Source: Endozoicomonadaceae bacterium (GTDB lineage: Bacteria; Pseudomonadota; Gammaproteobacteria; Pseudomonadales; Endozoicomonadaceae). Taken from it: a stretch of 44,805 bases of DNA. The stretch is taken from positions 1 through 44,805 of the forward strand of contig JAGLCE010000059.1 of assembly GCA_023146365.1 (NCBI GenBank), read 5' to 3'. Positions 43,201 through 44,805 of the stretch are shown piece by piece (positions within the stretch are counted from its first letter, which is position 1; each line of letters starts with the position of its first letter). The position numbers were made by a program, and so were the translations under genes. The notes beneath the pieces were generated by a model. It saw only the letters and a list, made by a program, of their open reading frames with translations, was not told the DNA's origin and ran no database searches.

Positions 43201-44553
43201 ATGAAACTATCGAATTTTGTGGTAATATGTTTGAGTGTTTTTTACCTTAGCGGTTGTGCCAATAACAAGGTCAAAAGTGAATTTAGCCTTTTTGAGGTTG
43301 ATGCGCACCAACCTGAACTTCAAGACCTTAATGACTTTCCACAAACTTCAAGTCCATATCTGTCTAATTTAAATATTCGTTCCCAATACTTATCTGTACA
43401 AGACAAGTATGATAAAAAGTACTTTGAACCTTGGACATACGCTAAACCACCTGTTGATAAGATATTTATCTTATGGCCATACTCAAGTTACACCTATGAT
43501 AAAAGTTTTGGCGAAAACCTTAGACCCTTATCGGCTGAGTGGTTTACTTCTATGAAGGATAAAGGAAATTATGAGGCTTATGGAAGTTTAAATAAAAAAG
43601 CAATCTCTTTGCGCTATTTAAACTTACGTAATTTTCCAACAAAGAAGCCCGTATTTAAAAATCCAAATATAGCAGGGGAGGGCTTTCCTTTTGATTATGT
43701 ACAAAATTCGGGTATTCATGCCAATGAACCACTTTTTATTTCACATCTTTCAGCAGATGGGAAATGGGCTTATATTTTTACTGCTTACGCAACAGGCTGG
43801 GTAGAAAAAAATGGTCTTTCTTTTATAAATAACAATATGGCTAAGCATTGGAAAAAAGAAAGACATATAGAGATAGTTGATGAATACTACGCGATTAAAG
43901 ACTTGAAAGGAAACTTCGTTTTCAACAGTAGAGTAGGCATGCGTCTTCCTTTAATCGCGCTAGAACATGAATTTTATATTGCCCTTGCTATTACCTCTGA
44001 TTCAAACAATACTGCTAGGTATACGCGCGTAAAAATTCCAAAAACAGTGGCCCAAGAAGGGAAATTATTGTTTAATGATAAGAATTTAAAACATATAACA
44101 AACCTTATGCTCACAAGTCATTATGGTTGGGGTGGCTTGTTCGCGGAAAGAGATTGTTCTTCCATGTTGCGCGACTTGTATGCCCCTTTTGGTATTTGGT
44201 TGCCAAGAAACTCATCTCAGCAAGCTAAGATAGGAAAAGTCATCTCATTAAAAGATTTAAGACCCGAAGAAAAAAAAGAACGTATCTTAACTGAAGGAAT
44301 TCCTTTTGAAACACTGTTATATAAAAAAGGCCATATCTTACTTTATTTAGGTGAATATAACGGGAAGATTTCTGTTTTACATAATATATGGGGCGTTAAA
44401 ACTATTAAAAATGGTGTTGAAGGTAGAAAGATCATTGGGAGAGCGGTGATTTCATCTTTAGATTTTGGAAAAGAACGAAATGATTATAACCCAAAAAAGG
44501 GGATACTAGCTACCTTAGATAGTATGAATATTATCACACAGGATATGGATTGA
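43201..44553 (+). CDS. NlpC/P60-family lipoprotein with SH3-like region
   Basis: A 450-residue protein with a lipoprotein signal peptide: lipobox LSGC with C19 as the lipidated residue. Residues about 45-125 resemble the NlpC/P60 N-terminal stabilising domain (PVDKIFILWPYSSYT). Residues about 130-205 look SH3b-like (ISLRYLNLRNFPTKKPVF, ADGKWAYIFTAYATGWVE). The catalytic domain (about 300-430) has YGWGGLFAERDCSSMLRDLY with C319, followed by PFGIWLPRNSSQQ, and GHILLYLG with H378. Such enzymes cut the peptide stems of peptidoglycan. AAGGA lies 7 bases before the ATG. The gene is clearly AT-richer than secDF and queA next door, and this domain set is common in Campylobacterota and Shewanella-type bacteria, so transfer is likely. 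Confidence 0.88.
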   Translation: MKLSNFVVICLSVFYLSGCANNKVKSEFSLFEVDAHQPELQDLNDFPQTSSPYLSNLNIRSQYLSVQDKYDKKYFEPWTYAKPPVDKIFILWPYSSYTYDKSFGENLRPLSAEWFTSMKDKGNYEAYGSLNKKAISLRYLNLRNFPTKKPVFKNPNIAGEGFPFDYVQNSGIHANEPLFISHLSADGKWAYIFTAYATGWVEKNGLSFINNNMAKHWKKERHIEIVDEYYAIKDLKGNFVFNSRVGMRLPLIALEHEFYIALAITSDSNNTARYTRVKIPKTVAQEGKLLFNDKNLKHITNLMLTSHYGWGGLFAERDCSSMLRDLYAPFGIWLPRNSSQQAKIGKVISLKDLRPEEKKERILTEGIPFETLLYKKGHILLYLGEYNGKISVLHNIWGVKTIKNGVEGRKIIGRAVISSLDFGKERNDYNPKKGILATLDSMNIITQDMD

Positions 44554-44556
44554 GCT

Positions 44557-44787
44557 TTAGGTTAAAATGTCTAAAAGTGAGCCTATCATCTCATCTTGTA
44601 TTTTGATAGCAGTAGCTTGAACCTCATGTCCATTTTTAATGATTATTTTATCGAGAATCTCTTTAGCTAAATTAGTTTGACTAAGAGATGAACCATTGTT
44701 GTCTGCTTGATTAAAAGAAGCATTAACGCTGCCTCCTGTATTTGTTTTCTCGTTCCCACGCTCCTGCGTGGGAACGAGAAAACCGGA
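44557..44787 (-). pseudogene. 3' remnant of an unknown gene interrupted by a palindromic repeat
   Basis: The minus-strand frame ends at TAA 44557-44559. It reads NASFNQADNNGSSLSQTNLA, then KEILDKIIIKNGHEVQATAI and ends IQDEMIGSLLDILT, a protein-like helical tail I cannot assign. Upstream it runs through the palindrome at 44745-44782 and meets a stop at 44788-44790 with no start codon, so the 5' part is gone or displaced. It converges on the NlpC/P60 gene and is similarly AT-rich, so both may have arrived together. Confidence 0.5.
44745..44782. repeat. 38-bp perfect palindromic repeat
   Basis: TTTTCTCGTTCCCACGC, loop TCCT, GCGTGGGAACGAGAAAA forms a perfect 17-bp stem. The core CGTTCCCACG-CTCCTG-CGTGGGAACG is of the kind found as dispersed REP-like repeats in several gammaproteobacterial genomes. 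Only one copy is visible here, and it lies within an otherwise protein-like frame. Confidence 0.8.
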
Positions 44788-44805
44788 TTATCAGTCCTGC
44801 TTCAG

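Overview
The window looks like a chromosomal segment of a gammaproteobacterium related to Endozoicomonas (Oceanospirillales). Core genes stand in gammaproteobacterial order: argS next to an ftsN-like SPOR gene and hslVU, queA-tgt-yajC-secD-secF, cydABX, msbA-hldE, and typA. Accessory genes are AT-rich and eukaryote-like. The most telling is a protein with a canonical BIR (inhibitor of apoptosis) domain. Such proteins are reported from Candidatus Endonucleobacter, the intranuclear parasite of deep-sea mussels, so an Endonucleobacter-like host-associated organism is my best inference. It is not proven from this window.

Layout. (1) 1-10800, accessory and eroded: a left-edge gene with 204-bp tandem repeats, the BIR protein, an scsBC-type disulfide redox pair, IS66, IS256 and IS30 transposase remnants, and a eukaryotic-type PP2C phosphatase with a 33-bp minisatellite. 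(2) 10800-12650: an unknown protein and a YnaI-type MscS channel. (3) 12800-17780: hslU, hslV and an ftsN-like gene on the minus strand, with argS divergent. (4) 17900-25640: proline iminopeptidase, typA and an InaA/WaaP-type kinase-like gene on the minus strand, and msbA-hldE on the plus strand; the last three concern the outer membrane and LPS. (5) 25640-34450: YbaK-type deacylase, a pentapeptide-repeat/K+ channel fusion, an NhaC-type antiporter, brnQ and cydABX. (6) 34800-36250: an unknown AT-rich gene and tRNA-Leu(CAA). (7) 36740-42433: the minus-strand queA-tgt-yajC-secD-secF cluster ending at a strong terminator. (8) 42434-44805: an IS30 5' remnant, an AT-rich NlpC/P60 lipoprotein, and a truncated reading frame carrying a 38-bp palindromic repeat.

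Many accessory blocks are edged by decayed transposases, mostly IS30 family, while the core blocks between them are intact. This suggests a genome that passed through insertion-sequence expansion and decay while gaining host-interaction genes. The strongest candidate for new biology is the BIR protein. In front of a BIR with an apparently preserved peptide-binding groove it carries two copies of a zinc-finger-like module, C-x2-C-x21-H-x3-C, that resembles but does not match BIR.
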